Positions 1 to 9,138 of a stretch of 64,000 nt of DNA are shown here, piece by piece; within the stretch, counting starts at the first letter, position 1; each line of letters starts with the position of its first letter. The position numbers and the translations under genes are program-made. The DNA comes from CBFIGX01 sp965662265 (GTDB lineage Bacteria > Bacteroidota > Bacteroidia > Flavobacteriales > UBA7430). Location: the NCBI GenBank assembly GCA_965662265.1, contig CBFIGX010000008.1, positions 33,715 through 97,714 on the forward strand, in the 5' to 3' direction. The notes beneath the pieces were generated by a model. That model was not told the DNA's origin and did no database searches. It saw only the letters and a list, made by a program, of their open reading frames with translations.

Positions 1-1
1 A

Positions 2-850
2 ATTAGATTAATAGCTATACTGCTTTTAATTATTGGTCTTCTCAACCCTAAAATAGGTACACGCCTAGAATCAGTTACTAGAAAAGGAGTAGATGTTGTT
101 TTTGCATTAGATGTTTCTAAGAGTATGCTTGCAGAAGATGTTGCCCCAAATAGATTATTAAAAGCAAAACATATATTGTCTAAGGCAATAGATCAGTTAA
201 TAAATGATAGAGTAGGTATTATTATATATGCTGGTAAAGCATATGCTCAACTTCCTCTAACTACTGATTATACAGCTGCAAAAATGTTCCTAAAAAACAT
301 TAATACTGATCGTGTGCCTACACAGGGAACAGATATAGCAAAAGCTGTTGATATGTCTTTAAGTTATTTTGAAAGCGGGATTGAGCAAAATAGAACTTTA
401 TTTATTTTATCTGATGGTGAAAGTCATGAAGACGGCGCTCTAAATGCTGCAGAATTAGCTTCTAGTAACGGTATTATTATTAATTCAATTTCATTTGGGA
501 CTTCAGAAGGAGGTCCAATACCTATTAAAAGGAATGGCATAATAAAATCATATAAAAAAGATAAGGATGATAAGGTTGTAGTTACTAAGATGGATGTTCA
601 AACTCTTCAGCAAATCTCACTGAGTACGGGAGGTGCCTTTATGCACGGAAAGCATACTAATGAAAGTTTAGACTTTATTAAAACTCAATTAGATAAGATG
701 GAGAAGATAGAAAGTGAGACAGAATTATATAGTGATTACGAAGATCAATTTCAGTGGTTTTTAATTATATCGCTGGCCTTATTAGTAATAGACTACCTCA
801 TTCCTAACCGCAAAACTATGTGGATAAGAAAAAGTAAATTTCTCGGCTAA
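2..850 (+). CDS. batB: BatB-like VWA-domain membrane protein, 5' end cut by window
   Basis: The gene enters from the left edge. The reading frame is open from base 2, so the ATG at 125 is internal. The visible part starts in a membrane segment (IRLIAILLLIIGLLNP), followed by a von Willebrand A domain. Its metal-site motif DVSKS sits at about 110-124, and a second part, LSDGES, at about 409-426. A C-terminal transmembrane helix (WFLIISLALLVIDYLI) ends the protein. This is the layout of BatA/BatB proteins of the Bacteroides aerotolerance operon, anchored in the inner membrane with the VWA domain in the periplasm. Position immediately before batC, batD and batE favours BatB over BatA. It overlaps batC by one base (TAATG), so the two are translationally coupled. 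Biochemical role is unproven in the family. Confidence 0.85.
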   Translation: MRLIAILLLIIGLLNPKIGTRLESVTRKGVDVVFALDVSKSMLAEDVAPNRLLKAKHILSKAIDQLINDRVGIIIYAGKAYAQLPLTTDYTAAKMFLKNINTDRVPTQGTDIAKAVDMSLSYFESGIEQNRTLFILSDGESHEDGALNAAELASSNGIIINSISFGTSEGGPIPIKRNGIIKSYKKDKDDKVVVTKMDVQTLQQISLSTGGAFMHGKHTNESLDFIKTQLDKMEKIESETELYSDYEDQFQWFLIISLALLVIDYLIPNRKTMWIRKSKFLG

Positions 851-1707
851 TGAATAAACTTACATATTACATACTAATACTCTTTTATATTTTCAGTACA
901 GAGATAAATGCTCAATCAGAACGTAAAATCACACGTAAAGGAAATAGCGCCTATGAATCTGGTAAATTTGTAGATGCTGAATTAAATTATAAGAAGGCTC
1001 TTGCCGAAAATAACAACTTGATAGAAGCTGAGTTTAATTTAGGAGACGCTTTAGTTAAACAAGAGCGTTATGATGAAGCTATAACCTCATTTGAAAAAGT
1101 TATAAAAGATTCTGACAACCCTAATTTGAAAGCCGAAGCACTTCATAACAAAGGTAATGTATTATTGCAAAAACAAGATCTAGAAGCCGCAGTTGATGCC
1201 TATAAAGAATCTTTAAAGATTAATCCTAAAGACAATGAAACTAGGTATAATTATCTTTATGCAAAAAAGCAACTAGAGGAACAAGAGAAAAAAGATCAGA
1301 GCGATCAGAATCAAGATCAAAACGAAGACCAAGAAGATAAAGAAGATAAAGAAGACAAAGAAGAGAAAGAAGACAAAGAAGAGAATAAAGAAAATCAACA
1401 AAATCAAGACAATTCAGACGAACAAAATGAGAATTCTGAAAAAGAAAATAACGAACAACAAGACTCCAAAGAGGATGGAGAAAATGATGAGTCTCAAAAT
1501 AATAATGAGCAAGATCAAAAGAATTCTGGAGAAACAGATGGTGAGAATGAAGAACAAAAAGAAACAAAACCTCGCGAAAATAAATTAAGTGCAGAAGAAG
1601 CAAAGAAATTATTAGAAGCTCTAAATCAACAAGAAGAAAAAGTTCAAGAAAAACTTAACAAAATGAAGCTCAAAGGAAAGAAAATTAAAATTGAAAAAGA
1701 TTGGTAA
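850..1707 (+). CDS. batC: BatC-like TPR protein with long acidic tail
   Basis: 285 residues. It begins with a signal peptide ending near INAQ, followed by about three tetratricopeptide repeats (residues 25-135, for example AEFNLGDALVKQERYDEAI). Residues 137-240 are an extreme low-complexity stretch of E, K, D, N and Q. A short lysine-rich helix closes the protein. TPR plus charged tail, placed between batB and batD, fits BatC. It is probably periplasmic and scaffolds the other Bat proteins (inference from family and operon). The acidic stretch is encoded by GAA/GAT/AAA codon runs and produces a spurious long antisense reading frame. Confidence 0.82.
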   Translation: MNKLTYYILILFYIFSTEINAQSERKITRKGNSAYESGKFVDAELNYKKALAENNNLIEAEFNLGDALVKQERYDEAITSFEKVIKDSDNPNLKAEALHNKGNVLLQKQDLEAAVDAYKESLKINPKDNETRYNYLYAKKQLEEQEKKDQSDQNQDQNEDQEDKEDKEDKEEKEDKEENKENQQNQDNSDEQNENSEKENNEQQDSKEDGENDESQNNNEQDQKNSGETDGENEEQKETKPRENKLSAEEAKKLLEALNQQEEKVQEKLNKMKLKGKKIKIEKDW

Positions 1708-1715
1708 TTTTCAAT

Positions 1716-3461
1716 ATGAAAAAACAACTACTCACCACCATATTTTTTTTGTGTACAATCCTTTCATTAGTTGCACAAAACTCATTTACAGCCTCTATAA
1801 ATAAAAATAAGGTAGGTATAAACGAACAGTTTAGCCTAACTTTTACTGTTAATGCGTCAAGTAAAAATTTCACACCTCCTAATCTCTCAAATTTTATAGT
1901 ACTTAGTGGCCCAAACACATCTTCTAGCACCACAATCATAAATGGGAAAATTAGCAAAGAAAACTCCTTTACTTACTATCTTAGAGCCAAGAAGATTGGT
2001 ATTTTCACTATCACTTCAGCAAGCATATTCGTAGATGGTAAAAAACTTAGATCTAATAACATTACTGTTCAAGTACTTAAGTCTAGCCCTAAACCTAAAA
2101 ACAGTAATAGTCCAGAAGCTATAGCACGTGAAAACGTATTTCTATCACTTGATTTAAGTAACAGCTCACCATATATTGGAGAACAAATTACAGCTACCTA
2201 CAAACTGTATTTCAAACAAGAAATTAGCTCTCCAGAATTGATAGAAAACCCAAGTTATACTGGTTTCTGGCATGAAGACTTTGACTTAGGAGAAAATTAC
2301 CCCATAAAAAATGAAGTAATAAATGGTGTAAAGTACCAAGTTGCAACATTAAAATTACTTACACTTATACCACAAAGGGGAGGAGTACTTACAATTGAGC
2401 AAATGGAATTAGATGTTCCAGTTCATATACCAACTAATCAAAGAGATTTTTTTGGTAGAAGGAGAACAAGAACAATCAATATAAATTGTGCCACAGGTGA
2501 TAAGAAAATAAATGTAAAGCCATTACCTATTCAAGGTAAACCCAATAATTTTAGTGGAGCAGTTGGTCAATTCAAATTTACTACGAAATTAGATAGAAAT
2601 ACAATAAATACTAATGAGTCTGCAACACTATCACAAAGAATTAGTGGAGAAGGAAATTTAAGGATGATAGAGATGCCAAAATTTCAAATCCCTAACAATA
2701 TTGAATCCTATGAACCAAAATATAAGGAAAGTATAGCCGTTCGGAAAAATGGTTTGAAAGGTTTTAAAAGGGAGGAGTCGTTGTTAATACCCAGAAATAA
2801 AGGAGCATACAAAATTCCAAGTGTTAGTTTTAGCTACTTTGACCCGTCTAAGCAAAAATACATAACTGAAACAAGTTCACCCTATGTATTAACTGTAGAA
2901 GGAGATTCATTAGATAACTCAAACACTGTAGTTGTTAACAATATTCAAAAAGAAGACGTTAATTTTATTGGCAAAGACATCTTGTATATCAAAACAAATA
3001 CTGGAGACTTAAAGCAAACCAGTATTTCATTATTCAATAAACCAATTTACTCTTTCGTTATATATTTATTGATTGTATTGATTATGGCTTCAATAATAGT
3101 ATCTATCTTGCTAAGAAATGAAGTTATTGACCCAAGTAAGTGGTCTAAAAGAAGAGCATCCAAAAAAGCTTTAATTGCTTTAAAAATCAACAGCAATGAA
3201 AATATATATACAGACATAGAAAAAGCCCTTGAATTATTCTTCAAACTGAAATGGAAAATTGATAGATCAAAATTTAATAAGGATCATATTCAAATATTCT
3301 TAAAAAACAAACAGGTAGAAGAAACACTAACTATAGAGTTAATTGAGATTTTAGAATATTGTGAAATGTCTCGTTTTACCAACTCTACAAATGAATCAGA
3401 CTCTTTAAATATAAAAAAGAGGGTGGAAATATTGATTGATAAACTTGAAAATTACAACTAA
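1716..3461 (+). CDS. batD: BatD-like oxygen-tolerance protein
   Basis: I choose the ATG at 1716, eight bases after the batC stop codon, because it opens directly into a signal peptide (MKKQLLTTIFFLCTILSLVAQ). The in-frame TTG at 1701 adds five unlikely residues and overlaps batC. About 580 residues. The long periplasmic beta-rich region contains immunoglobulin-like segments typical of the BatD family. One transmembrane helix follows at about residues 450-470 (FVIYLLIVLIMASIIVSILL), then a cytoplasmic helical tail of roughly 110 residues. The stop codon overlaps the batE start by one base. Members of this family support oxygen tolerance in Bacteroides and Francisella, but the mechanism is unknown. 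Confidence 0.85.
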   Translation: MKKQLLTTIFFLCTILSLVAQNSFTASINKNKVGINEQFSLTFTVNASSKNFTPPNLSNFIVLSGPNTSSSTTIINGKISKENSFTYYLRAKKIGIFTITSASIFVDGKKLRSNNITVQVLKSSPKPKNSNSPEAIARENVFLSLDLSNSSPYIGEQITATYKLYFKQEISSPELIENPSYTGFWHEDFDLGENYPIKNEVINGVKYQVATLKLLTLIPQRGGVLTIEQMELDVPVHIPTNQRDFFGRRRTRTININCATGDKKINVKPLPIQGKPNNFSGAVGQFKFTTKLDRNTINTNESATLSQRISGEGNLRMIEMPKFQIPNNIESYEPKYKESIAVRKNGLKGFKREESLLIPRNKGAYKIPSVSFSYFDPSKQKYITETSSPYVLTVEGDSLDNSNTVVVNNIQKEDVNFIGKDILYIKTNTGDLKQTSISLFNKPIYSFVIYLLIVLIMASIIVSILLRNEVIDPSKWSKRRASKKALIALKINSNENIYTDIEKALELFFKLKWKIDRSKFNKDHIQIFLKNKQVEETLTIELIEILEYCEMSRFTNSTNESDSLNIKKRVEILIDKLENYN

Positions 3462-4207
3462 TGCAGAGAATTATTTACATACTTTTTGCTCTGAATGTTA
3501 TTGTAAACGCCCAAAGTGTGGAGCAATTCGAAAGAGCTGCAAACTATTATGATCAAGAAGAGTATACAAAAGCATTAAATGAATATACAAGAATTGCTGA
3601 CAGTGGTCTGAATTCTAATGAACTGTATTATAACATTGCGAACTGCTATTTTAAGTTAAATCAATTAGCTCCATCTATACTGTATTATGAGAAAGCTTTA
3701 AAATTATCTCCATTTGATGAAGAAAGTCTATTTAATTTATCCATTGCTAAGCTACAATTGGTGGATAAAATTAAAGAAATTCCAGTACCATTTCATCTCC
3801 AATTAATTAATTCAATTGTACGATTGTGTTCTCTTCAAACATGGTCTGTTCTTAGCCTTATTTTTTTAAGTCTATTTACCGTAACTTTAATGCTCTTACT
3901 TTTTGTAGATAAAAGGAATATTATTTCAAGAAAGAGTCTGTTGCTAAGTGGTGTCTCATTTTTAATTTTTGCCATAATAAGTTTCAATGCAGCATACTAT
4001 ACTGATACTCACACCAAGGTTGAGGCTATATTAATGATTGATAATGCATATGTAAAGAGTGCGCCAGCAAAACAGAGTAAAGATTTATTTATTCTTCACG
4101 AAGGCACAAAGATGGAAGTGATAGAATCTTTTGATCAATGGACTAAAATTAAACTATCTGACGGTATGATTGGTTGGCTTAAATCACATACAATTACAAC
4201 AATTTAA
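3461..4207 (+). CDS. batE: BatE-like TPR and SH3-domain protein
   Basis: 248 residues. Signal peptide (ALNVIVNAQ), then TPR repeats at about residues 20-95 (NELYYNIANCYFKLNQLAPSI). Two transmembrane helices follow near 130-175 (VLSLIFLSLFTVTLMLLLFV and LLLSGVSFLIFAIISF). The C-terminal bacterial SH3 domain is at about 185-245 (MIDNAYVKSAPAKQSK ... GMIGWLKSH). TPR plus SH3 at the end of the Bat string is the usual BatE architecture. The 3' end overlaps the convergent methyltransferase gene by 14 bases, and no separate terminator is visible. It probably closes the Bat operon. Confidence 0.82.
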   Translation: MQRIIYILFALNVIVNAQSVEQFERAANYYDQEEYTKALNEYTRIADSGLNSNELYYNIANCYFKLNQLAPSILYYEKALKLSPFDEESLFNLSIAKLQLVDKIKEIPVPFHLQLINSIVRLCSLQTWSVLSLIFLSLFTVTLMLLLFVDKRNIISRKSLLLSGVSFLIFAIISFNAAYYTDTHTKVEAILMIDNAYVKSAPAKQSKDLFILHEGTKMEVIESFDQWTKIKLSDGMIGWLKSHTITTI

Positions 4208-5378
4208 CTCTAGAGCAGTAAATCAATTTTTTGGTTTTATCCATTAGGGTAGTTGCGAATAATTGTAGCTCACCTCCTTCTTTAATTTTCAACTTCTTTC
4301 TGAGCTCTATTGGGCTTTGAGGGTAATTCCTACAGGCAATGTTAATTTTATCGCCAACTATTTTTTTAACCAATTTTTTATCAGAATTTAATACATCAAT
4401 AATTTGGAATACTTTGCCAGGGAATGTAGAGATTAATTTATCAGAAGTATAAAGATGTGAATGAATATGTAATTTTTGTAAATTAAACTTAAGAGCTATG
4501 GATTTAAATGCACCGGCTTTCATTATGCTGGCATTTGCTTCATATAAATACTTTTTTGGAAAAGCATATTCCACGACATTCTTAGATTCATCTATAAAAT
4601 TAAACTCAAAATATTCTTGAGTTTCTTGAGTTATATTTACACATTTAATTTTAGGGGAACTCAAATAGTCTGTTTGAGAATCTAGTAGAAATAACAATTC
4701 TTTACACTCATTTTTAACAGACAATACATGAACCTCTTTTACACTTTTAAGTTCTCCTAGTGCTAGTTTAATATCTAATAGAGGAGAGGCTTTAATTAGT
4801 AGATGCTTTACTTTCTTTAATATTTCATCTTGATGGAATACAATATTGGGTTTACAATCTGATAATTTAAATACTTTGGCACCAGATTTCCTGCGAACAG
4901 GGTCTATATATGCCCAATTGTAAATTATTTTTGATTTTAATAGATGTTTAAATCCATCGCAAGTATTAATATTAATGTTCGTAGCCTTTAGTAGGTTAAA
5001 ATTATACGCACATATTTCTGCTAAATTAGAGTTAGACTCACAGTAATCGACATGTATGTTTTTTAGAGAAAAGTAGAAAGTATCTACTCCAAATCCTGCT
5101 GTAAGATCAATTCCTATGCCGCTATGCAGTATTTCTGTTTTGTATTTAGCAGTAGCTTGAGAAGAACATTGCTCTAGCGACAATCTAACAGGATATAGCA
5201 ACTTACTTGTACCGTACCACAATGGTAACTTTTTTTTAGCGATTTGAATACCTACAATCTGTTGAGTGATATACTTCATGTCCCAACCTGGAAACTTTAT
5301 AGCCTGCAGCGCAACCAAGTGAGGTGGTGAATCGATGTGAGACTTTACAAATAAATGTTGTTCATCAGAAAGATGCAT
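4194..5378 (-). CDS. Class I SAM-dependent methyltransferase with THUMP-like domain
   Basis: 394 residues. The SAM-binding glycine motif is IDLTAGFGVDTFYFS (near residue 90), and the catalytic-type motif is YIDPVRR (near 155). The remainder fits the PG_1098-type methyltransferases of Bacteroidota, which carry a ferredoxin-like/THUMP-like C-terminal part and probably act on RNA. This assignment is from family resemblance and the substrate is unknown. It is the last gene of a four-gene minus-strand operon (rsmE, DUF4159, secreted protein, this gene). Its start overlaps the preceding stop by one base. Its end overlaps batE tail to tail. Confidence 0.72.
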   Translation of the reverse strand: MHLSDEQHLFVKSHIDSPPHLVALQAIKFPGWDMKYITQQIVGIQIAKKKLPLWYGTSKLLYPVRLSLEQCSSQATAKYKTEILHSGIGIDLTAGFGVDTFYFSLKNIHVDYCESNSNLAEICAYNFNLLKATNININTCDGFKHLLKSKIIYNWAYIDPVRRKSGAKVFKLSDCKPNIVFHQDEILKKVKHLLIKASPLLDIKLALGELKSVKEVHVLSVKNECKELLFLLDSQTDYLSSPKIKCVNITQETQEYFEFNFIDESKNVVEYAFPKKYLYEANASIMKAGAFKSIALKFNLQKLHIHSHLYTSDKLISTFPGKVFQIIDVLNSDKKLVKKIVGDKINIACRNYPQSPIELRKKLKIKEGGELQLFATTLMDKTKKLIYCSRVKLL

Positions 5379-5947
5379 TATCTATTCCTATAATTAAATC
5401 CAATGGTTAAAGTAAATCGATGACCTGTCCTGTAAGTAGATTTAATTTCTTGTCCTAATGTAGAATCAAATTCATCTCTTTGTCGTTGCGTAGATGGTAC
5501 CCAGGCTATATTTATAGGGATGTTTACATTACCTGCTTTAATTGTTCTACCAGCTCCTATCACAAGACCTGCTCCGGCTAAAGACAAGTTAGGGCCAACT
5601 GCAATTTCATAACCATCTCCCCAGCGAGCACCAAAGAGACCTGTCAAGCTTGGTAAAAATAATCCGTGTTCTAATCCGCCAATAAAAACTACACCCTCTA
5701 TAAGTCCTGCAAAGTTTTCATCTCCCATAATATGGGTTTCAAACTGATAACCAAATTGCGAGATTATATTGGAATTATAACCGAATTTTTCGTTCAATTG
5801 ATCACGAATATCTCCATTAGTTAGTATCGTTATTCCTACTCTAGGGCCAGATAGATTCTGAATAAAATCTGAACCAGAGTCATATTGCTGGGCATTCAAC
5901 CATTGGGTAGAAATAAGCAATAGTAATAATAGATATAATCTTTTCAT
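5378..5947 (-). CDS. Secreted protein, possible small outer-membrane barrel
   Basis: 189 residues, not assigned to a named family. A clear signal peptide (MKRLYLLLLLLISTQWLNAQ) is followed by alternating hydrophobic and polar stretches rich in glycine (GLFGARWGDGYEIAVGPNLSLAGAGLVIGAGRTI). It ends with the aromatic-polar strand FTLTIGFNYRNR. These features suggest a periplasmic or outer-membrane beta-rich protein, which is an inference. It lies 10 bases after the DUF4159 gene and overlaps the methyltransferase start, so it is cotranscribed with them. Confidence 0.6.
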   Translation of the reverse strand: MKRLYLLLLLLISTQWLNAQQYDSGSDFIQNLSGPRVGITILTNGDIRDQLNEKFGYNSNIISQFGYQFETHIMGDENFAGLIEGVVFIGGLEHGLFLPSLTGLFGARWGDGYEIAVGPNLSLAGAGLVIGAGRTIKAGNVNIPINIAWVPSTQRQRDEFDSTLGQEIKSTYRTGHRFTLTIGFNYRNR

Positions 5948-5957
5948 GGATAAGTGT

Positions 5958-6617
5958 TTAGTGTGTAAAGACGTATTCTAATATATTAGCTCCCATCTGT
6001 AAAGCTAATAATCTAATATTATCTGAATCATTATGTACCTCTTGATCCTCCCAACCATCACCTAAATCACTTTCATAACTGTAAAAACAAACCAATCTAC
6101 CTTCGAAAATAATACCATAACCTCTAGAAGGCTGATTATCATGTTCATGAATTTTAGGCAGTCCATTTTCGAAAGAATATTCTTGATGATAAATAGGGTG
6201 AGAAAAGGGGAGTTCTACAAAATCTAATTCGGGGAATACCTTTTTCATTTCAGGTCTTATAAACACATCCATTCCATAATTGTCATCTATATGTAGAAAA
6301 CCTCCTGCACACAAATAATTTCGTAAATTTTCTGCTTCATCAACCGAGAAAACAACATTGCCATGACCAGTCATATGTACAAAAGGATATTGAAATATAT
6401 CGTCACTACCAACATCTACAATATCATAAGTAGGATGTATGTTGATGTTCAAGTTACGCTTAGTAAAATGAATTAAGTTAGTTAATGAAGTGGGATTAGC
6501 ATACCAATCACCACCACCATTGTATTTTAATACAGCTATTTTAGAGCTATAATTTACTGAACTCACTAATACTAATAAAAGTGTCAGATATATGAGTATG
6601 TTTTTTATTCTATTCAT
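5958..6617 (-). CDS. DUF4159 domain protein
   Basis: 219 residues. An N-terminal hydrophobic anchor (ILIYLTLLLVLVSSVNY) precedes a single DUF4159 domain, recognisable from LKYNGGGDWYANPTSL, FVHMTGHGNVVFS and GGFLHIDDNYG. The fold is related to ThuA/glutamine-amidotransferase-like domains, but no catalytic function is established. It is common in Bacteroidota, often beside metabolic or MoxR/Bat-like loci. Its start overlaps the end of rsmE by eight bases. Confidence 0.8.
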   Translation of the reverse strand: MNRIKNILIYLTLLLVLVSSVNYSSKIAVLKYNGGGDWYANPTSLTNLIHFTKRNLNINIHPTYDIVDVGSDDIFQYPFVHMTGHGNVVFSVDEAENLRNYLCAGGFLHIDDNYGMDVFIRPEMKKVFPELDFVELPFSHPIYHQEYSFENGLPKIHEHDNQPSRGYGIIFEGRLVCFYSYESDLGDGWEDQEVHNDSDNIRLLALQMGANILEYVFTH

Positions 6618-7311
6618 TTGCTATTGCTAGTGTTGTTGCAGCTATAATCCCTGCAGTTTCAGTTCTTAATCTAGAACTTCCAAAACTTATTGGAACTATA
6701 CCTTGTGATTTTGATTTATCAAGTTCATCTGGGGTAAAATCTCCTTCAGGGCCAATAATTATAATTGATTTTTTTGAGCTTATTTTACTACAAAGGATTT
6801 TTTCACCATCAAAGCAGTGAGCAATATATGCGTCTGATTCAATTAGGTCTAAACTAGAAATGAAAGCGTCAAATTTAACGGCTTGATTTAAAATAGGAAT
6901 TTTAGCCTTTATAGATTGTTTGCATGCAGATAATATTACTTTTTCTAAACGATCATTATTTAGAATACGTCTCTCTGATTTTTCGCAAATAATAGGAGTT
7001 ATTTCATCAACACCAACTTCTGTAGCTTTCTCCACAAACCACTTCATTCTATCTATATTTTTTGTTGGGGCAATGGCAATATGCAAATTATAATTTCTCT
7101 TTTTTTCTTTCCAAGATTTAAGAATTTTAAACCCTACTTTTTTTGACGAGGCGATACTAATTTTTGCTTCATAAAAAGAACCAATGCCATCAATAAGATG
7201 AATTGTATCTCCTTCTTGTTTACGCAGAACTTTAACACAGTGATTAGACTCAACTGGATTTAGATAATAATTATCATCAGATAGTGTAGAACAGTAGAAT
7301 AATTGCATCAA
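6610..7311 (-). CDS. rsmE: 16S rRNA (uracil-1498-N3)-methyltransferase RsmE
   Basis: 233 residues, normal for the family. An N-terminal PUA-like domain (NHCVKVLRKQEGDTIHLIDGIG) precedes a SPOUT trefoil-knot domain. The knot motifs are IIIIGPEGDFTPDEL and SFGSSRLRTETAGI, which form the SAM pocket. It methylates U1498 of 16S rRNA in the assembled small subunit. First gene of the four-gene minus-strand operon. The pckA terminator lies just upstream, so it needs its own promoter. I found no clean TAnnTTTG there. Confidence 0.93.
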   Translation of the reverse strand: MMQLFYCSTLSDDNYYLNPVESNHCVKVLRKQEGDTIHLIDGIGSFYEAKISIASSKKVGFKILKSWKEKKRNYNLHIAIAPTKNIDRMKWFVEKATEVGVDEITPIICEKSERRILNNDRLEKVILSACKQSIKAKIPILNQAVKFDAFISSLDLIESDAYIAHCFDGEKILCSKISSKKSIIIIGPEGDFTPDELDKSKSQGIVPISFGSSRLRTETAGIIAATTLAIANE

Positions 7312-7318
7312 ACGAAAA

Positions 7319-7352
7319 TAAAAAAAAGCTCACTTACGAGAGCTTTTTTTCT
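7319..7352 (-). terminator. Intrinsic terminator after pckA
   Basis: Inverted repeat AAAAAGCTC / GAGCTTTTT with a short loop and a U-tract when read on the minus strand. It lies directly between the pckA stop and rsmE and should end the pckA transcript. Confidence 0.75.
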
Positions 7353-7363
7353 AATTTATATTT

Positions 7364-8977
7364 TTAAGCTAGTACAGTAGCATTTGGAGCCGACCTTAAT
7401 ATTTCCTCATTAGCATAATCAGAAAATTGCACAAAATTTTCATTAAATGCATCGGCTAACTCATTTGCTTTTATATCATACAAGTTTGGATCATTCCAAG
7501 TATTTTTAGGTGATAATATGTCTGTGGGAACATTTGGGCAGGTGTCTGGCATACTTAAGCCAAAAACACTATGTGTTGTGTAAGACACCTTGTTTAATTC
7601 ACCATTTAATGCTGCAGATATCATTGATCTAGTGTGTTTTAACTTTAGTCTAGAGCCCACACCATATTCACCTCCGGACCATCCTGTATTAACAAGCCAT
7701 ACATTCACATTGTTTAAAGACATTTTTTCGCCAAGCATCTCTGCATATCGAATAGGGTGCAGAGGCATAAATGGCGAGCCAAAGCATGCTGAAAATGTTG
7801 TTTGCGGCTCTGTAACTCCAGTTTCTGTGCCAGCAACTTTTGCTGTATAACCAGAAATAAAATGAAACATGGCCTGACCAGGAGTAAGTTTGGAGATAGG
7901 CGGCAAGACACCAAAAGCATCACAAGTTAAAAAGAAAATATTCTTTGGTATTGGTCCAGTAGATGGGATTTGAATATTACTAATATGATGTATTGGATAA
8001 CTTACTCGAGTGTTTTCTGTTTTAGATCCGTCGGTATAGTCTGGCTCATTAGTTCCTTCTTTAAATGAGATGTTCTCCAATAATGCGCCTGATTTTATGG
8101 CATTGAATATATCTGGCTCTTTATCTTCATTAAGATCTATGCATTTTGCATAGCAACCACCTTCAAAATTAAATACTTCATCAGCAGACCATCCATGTTC
8201 GTCATCACCAATTAAAGCTCTATTAGAATCTGCAGATAAGGTTGTTTTACCTGTTCCTGACAAACCAAAGAATAATGCTGTGTCATTCATTTTACCAACG
8301 TTGGCTGAACAATGCATAGACAAGACATTTTTTTCTACTGGTAGCACCAAATTTAAAGCAGAAAAAATTCCTTTTTTTATTTCACCTGTGTATCCTGTTC
8401 CTCCAATAAGAATTGTTTTTTTAGTAAAATTTAAGATTGCAAAATTATGCTGACGTGTACCATCTAATTCTGGCACTGCTTTAAAGCCTGGTGCATTAAC
8501 AATAAGCCATTCAGAGTTGAAAGTCTCAATTTGAGTACCTGTTGGTCGGATAAACATATTATCTGCAAATAAATTTGACCAAGGATGTTCATTAATAACC
8601 GTAAGAGGTAATTTATGAGAATCACTGGCGCAAGCAAAGGCATTTCTAGCGTAAATCTCTTTACCAGACAAATAGTTCATCATTTTACTATATAATCCAT
8701 CAAATTTATCTGAATCAAATGGAATGTTAACATCACCCCACCATACTAAATCACTACTAATGGTATCTTTTACGATAAATCTATCCTTTGGAGATCTTCC
8801 GGTAAATTCGCCTGTGTCAATGGCAAGTGCACCAGTGTTTGAGAGTATCCCCATTTTTTTGTTTAGAGTAATAGAAACCAAATCTTCTGACTTCAAATTC
8901 CAATGTACCGTAGTATTGTTAATACCGTATTCGGATATTGATTGGGAAGAAGCTTTTAAACCATTCTCAATGTTCAT
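7364..8977 (-). CDS. pckA: Phosphoenolpyruvate carboxykinase (ATP)
   Basis: 537 residues, full length. It converts oxaloacetate and ATP to phosphoenolpyruvate, the entry step of gluconeogenesis. The kinase P-loop GLSGTGKTTLS, the metal-binding DDEHGW, NFEGGCYAK, and the substrate motif TGRSPKDRF are all present. The gene stands alone: a terminator follows it and an upstream promoter box (TAGATTTG) is present. The mRNA leader is unusual, with several TTTTGTG repeats on the plus strand (ACAAAA-rich in the message) just before the start. Confidence 0.97.
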   Translation of the reverse strand: MNIENGLKASSQSISEYGINNTTVHWNLKSEDLVSITLNKKMGILSNTGALAIDTGEFTGRSPKDRFIVKDTISSDLVWWGDVNIPFDSDKFDGLYSKMMNYLSGKEIYARNAFACASDSHKLPLTVINEHPWSNLFADNMFIRPTGTQIETFNSEWLIVNAPGFKAVPELDGTRQHNFAILNFTKKTILIGGTGYTGEIKKGIFSALNLVLPVEKNVLSMHCSANVGKMNDTALFFGLSGTGKTTLSADSNRALIGDDEHGWSADEVFNFEGGCYAKCIDLNEDKEPDIFNAIKSGALLENISFKEGTNEPDYTDGSKTENTRVSYPIHHISNIQIPSTGPIPKNIFFLTCDAFGVLPPISKLTPGQAMFHFISGYTAKVAGTETGVTEPQTTFSACFGSPFMPLHPIRYAEMLGEKMSLNNVNVWLVNTGWSGGEYGVGSRLKLKHTRSMISAALNGELNKVSYTTHSVFGLSMPDTCPNVPTDILSPKNTWNDPNLYDIKANELADAFNENFVQFSDYANEEILRSAPNATVLA

Positions 8978-9020
8978 CTTTTTGTGTTTTGTGTTTTGTT
9001 TTGTGTAACTAAATAGGCTA

Positions 9021-9028
9021 CAAATCTA
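9021..9028 (-). promoter_or_regulatory. Candidate -7 element for pckA
   Basis: TAGATTTG on the minus strand, a perfect TAnnTTTG match, 43 bases before the pckA ATG. No good -33 partner was seen at 19-21 bases. Confidence 0.45.
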
Positions 9029-9106
9029 TTTATTTCTTTTAAGATTAAATAGTGTAATTAAATTTAGTTATTAAACATTTTTTTCACACACAACACTAAT
9101 TTTGAA

Positions 9107-9138
9107 ATAAAAAAAGCTCCCTAAGGGAGCTTTTTTTA
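9107..9138 (-). terminator. Intrinsic terminator of the DUF4476 gene
   Basis: Stem AAAAAGCTCCC / GGGAGCTTTTT with flanking A and T tracts. It overlaps the stop codon of the minus-strand gene at 9136. Confidence 0.75.

Noticed and set aside
1241..1603. 120-residue reading frame opposite batC
   Set aside because: It is the complement of the acidic low-complexity block and yields a Leu/His/Phe-rich protein with no start context.
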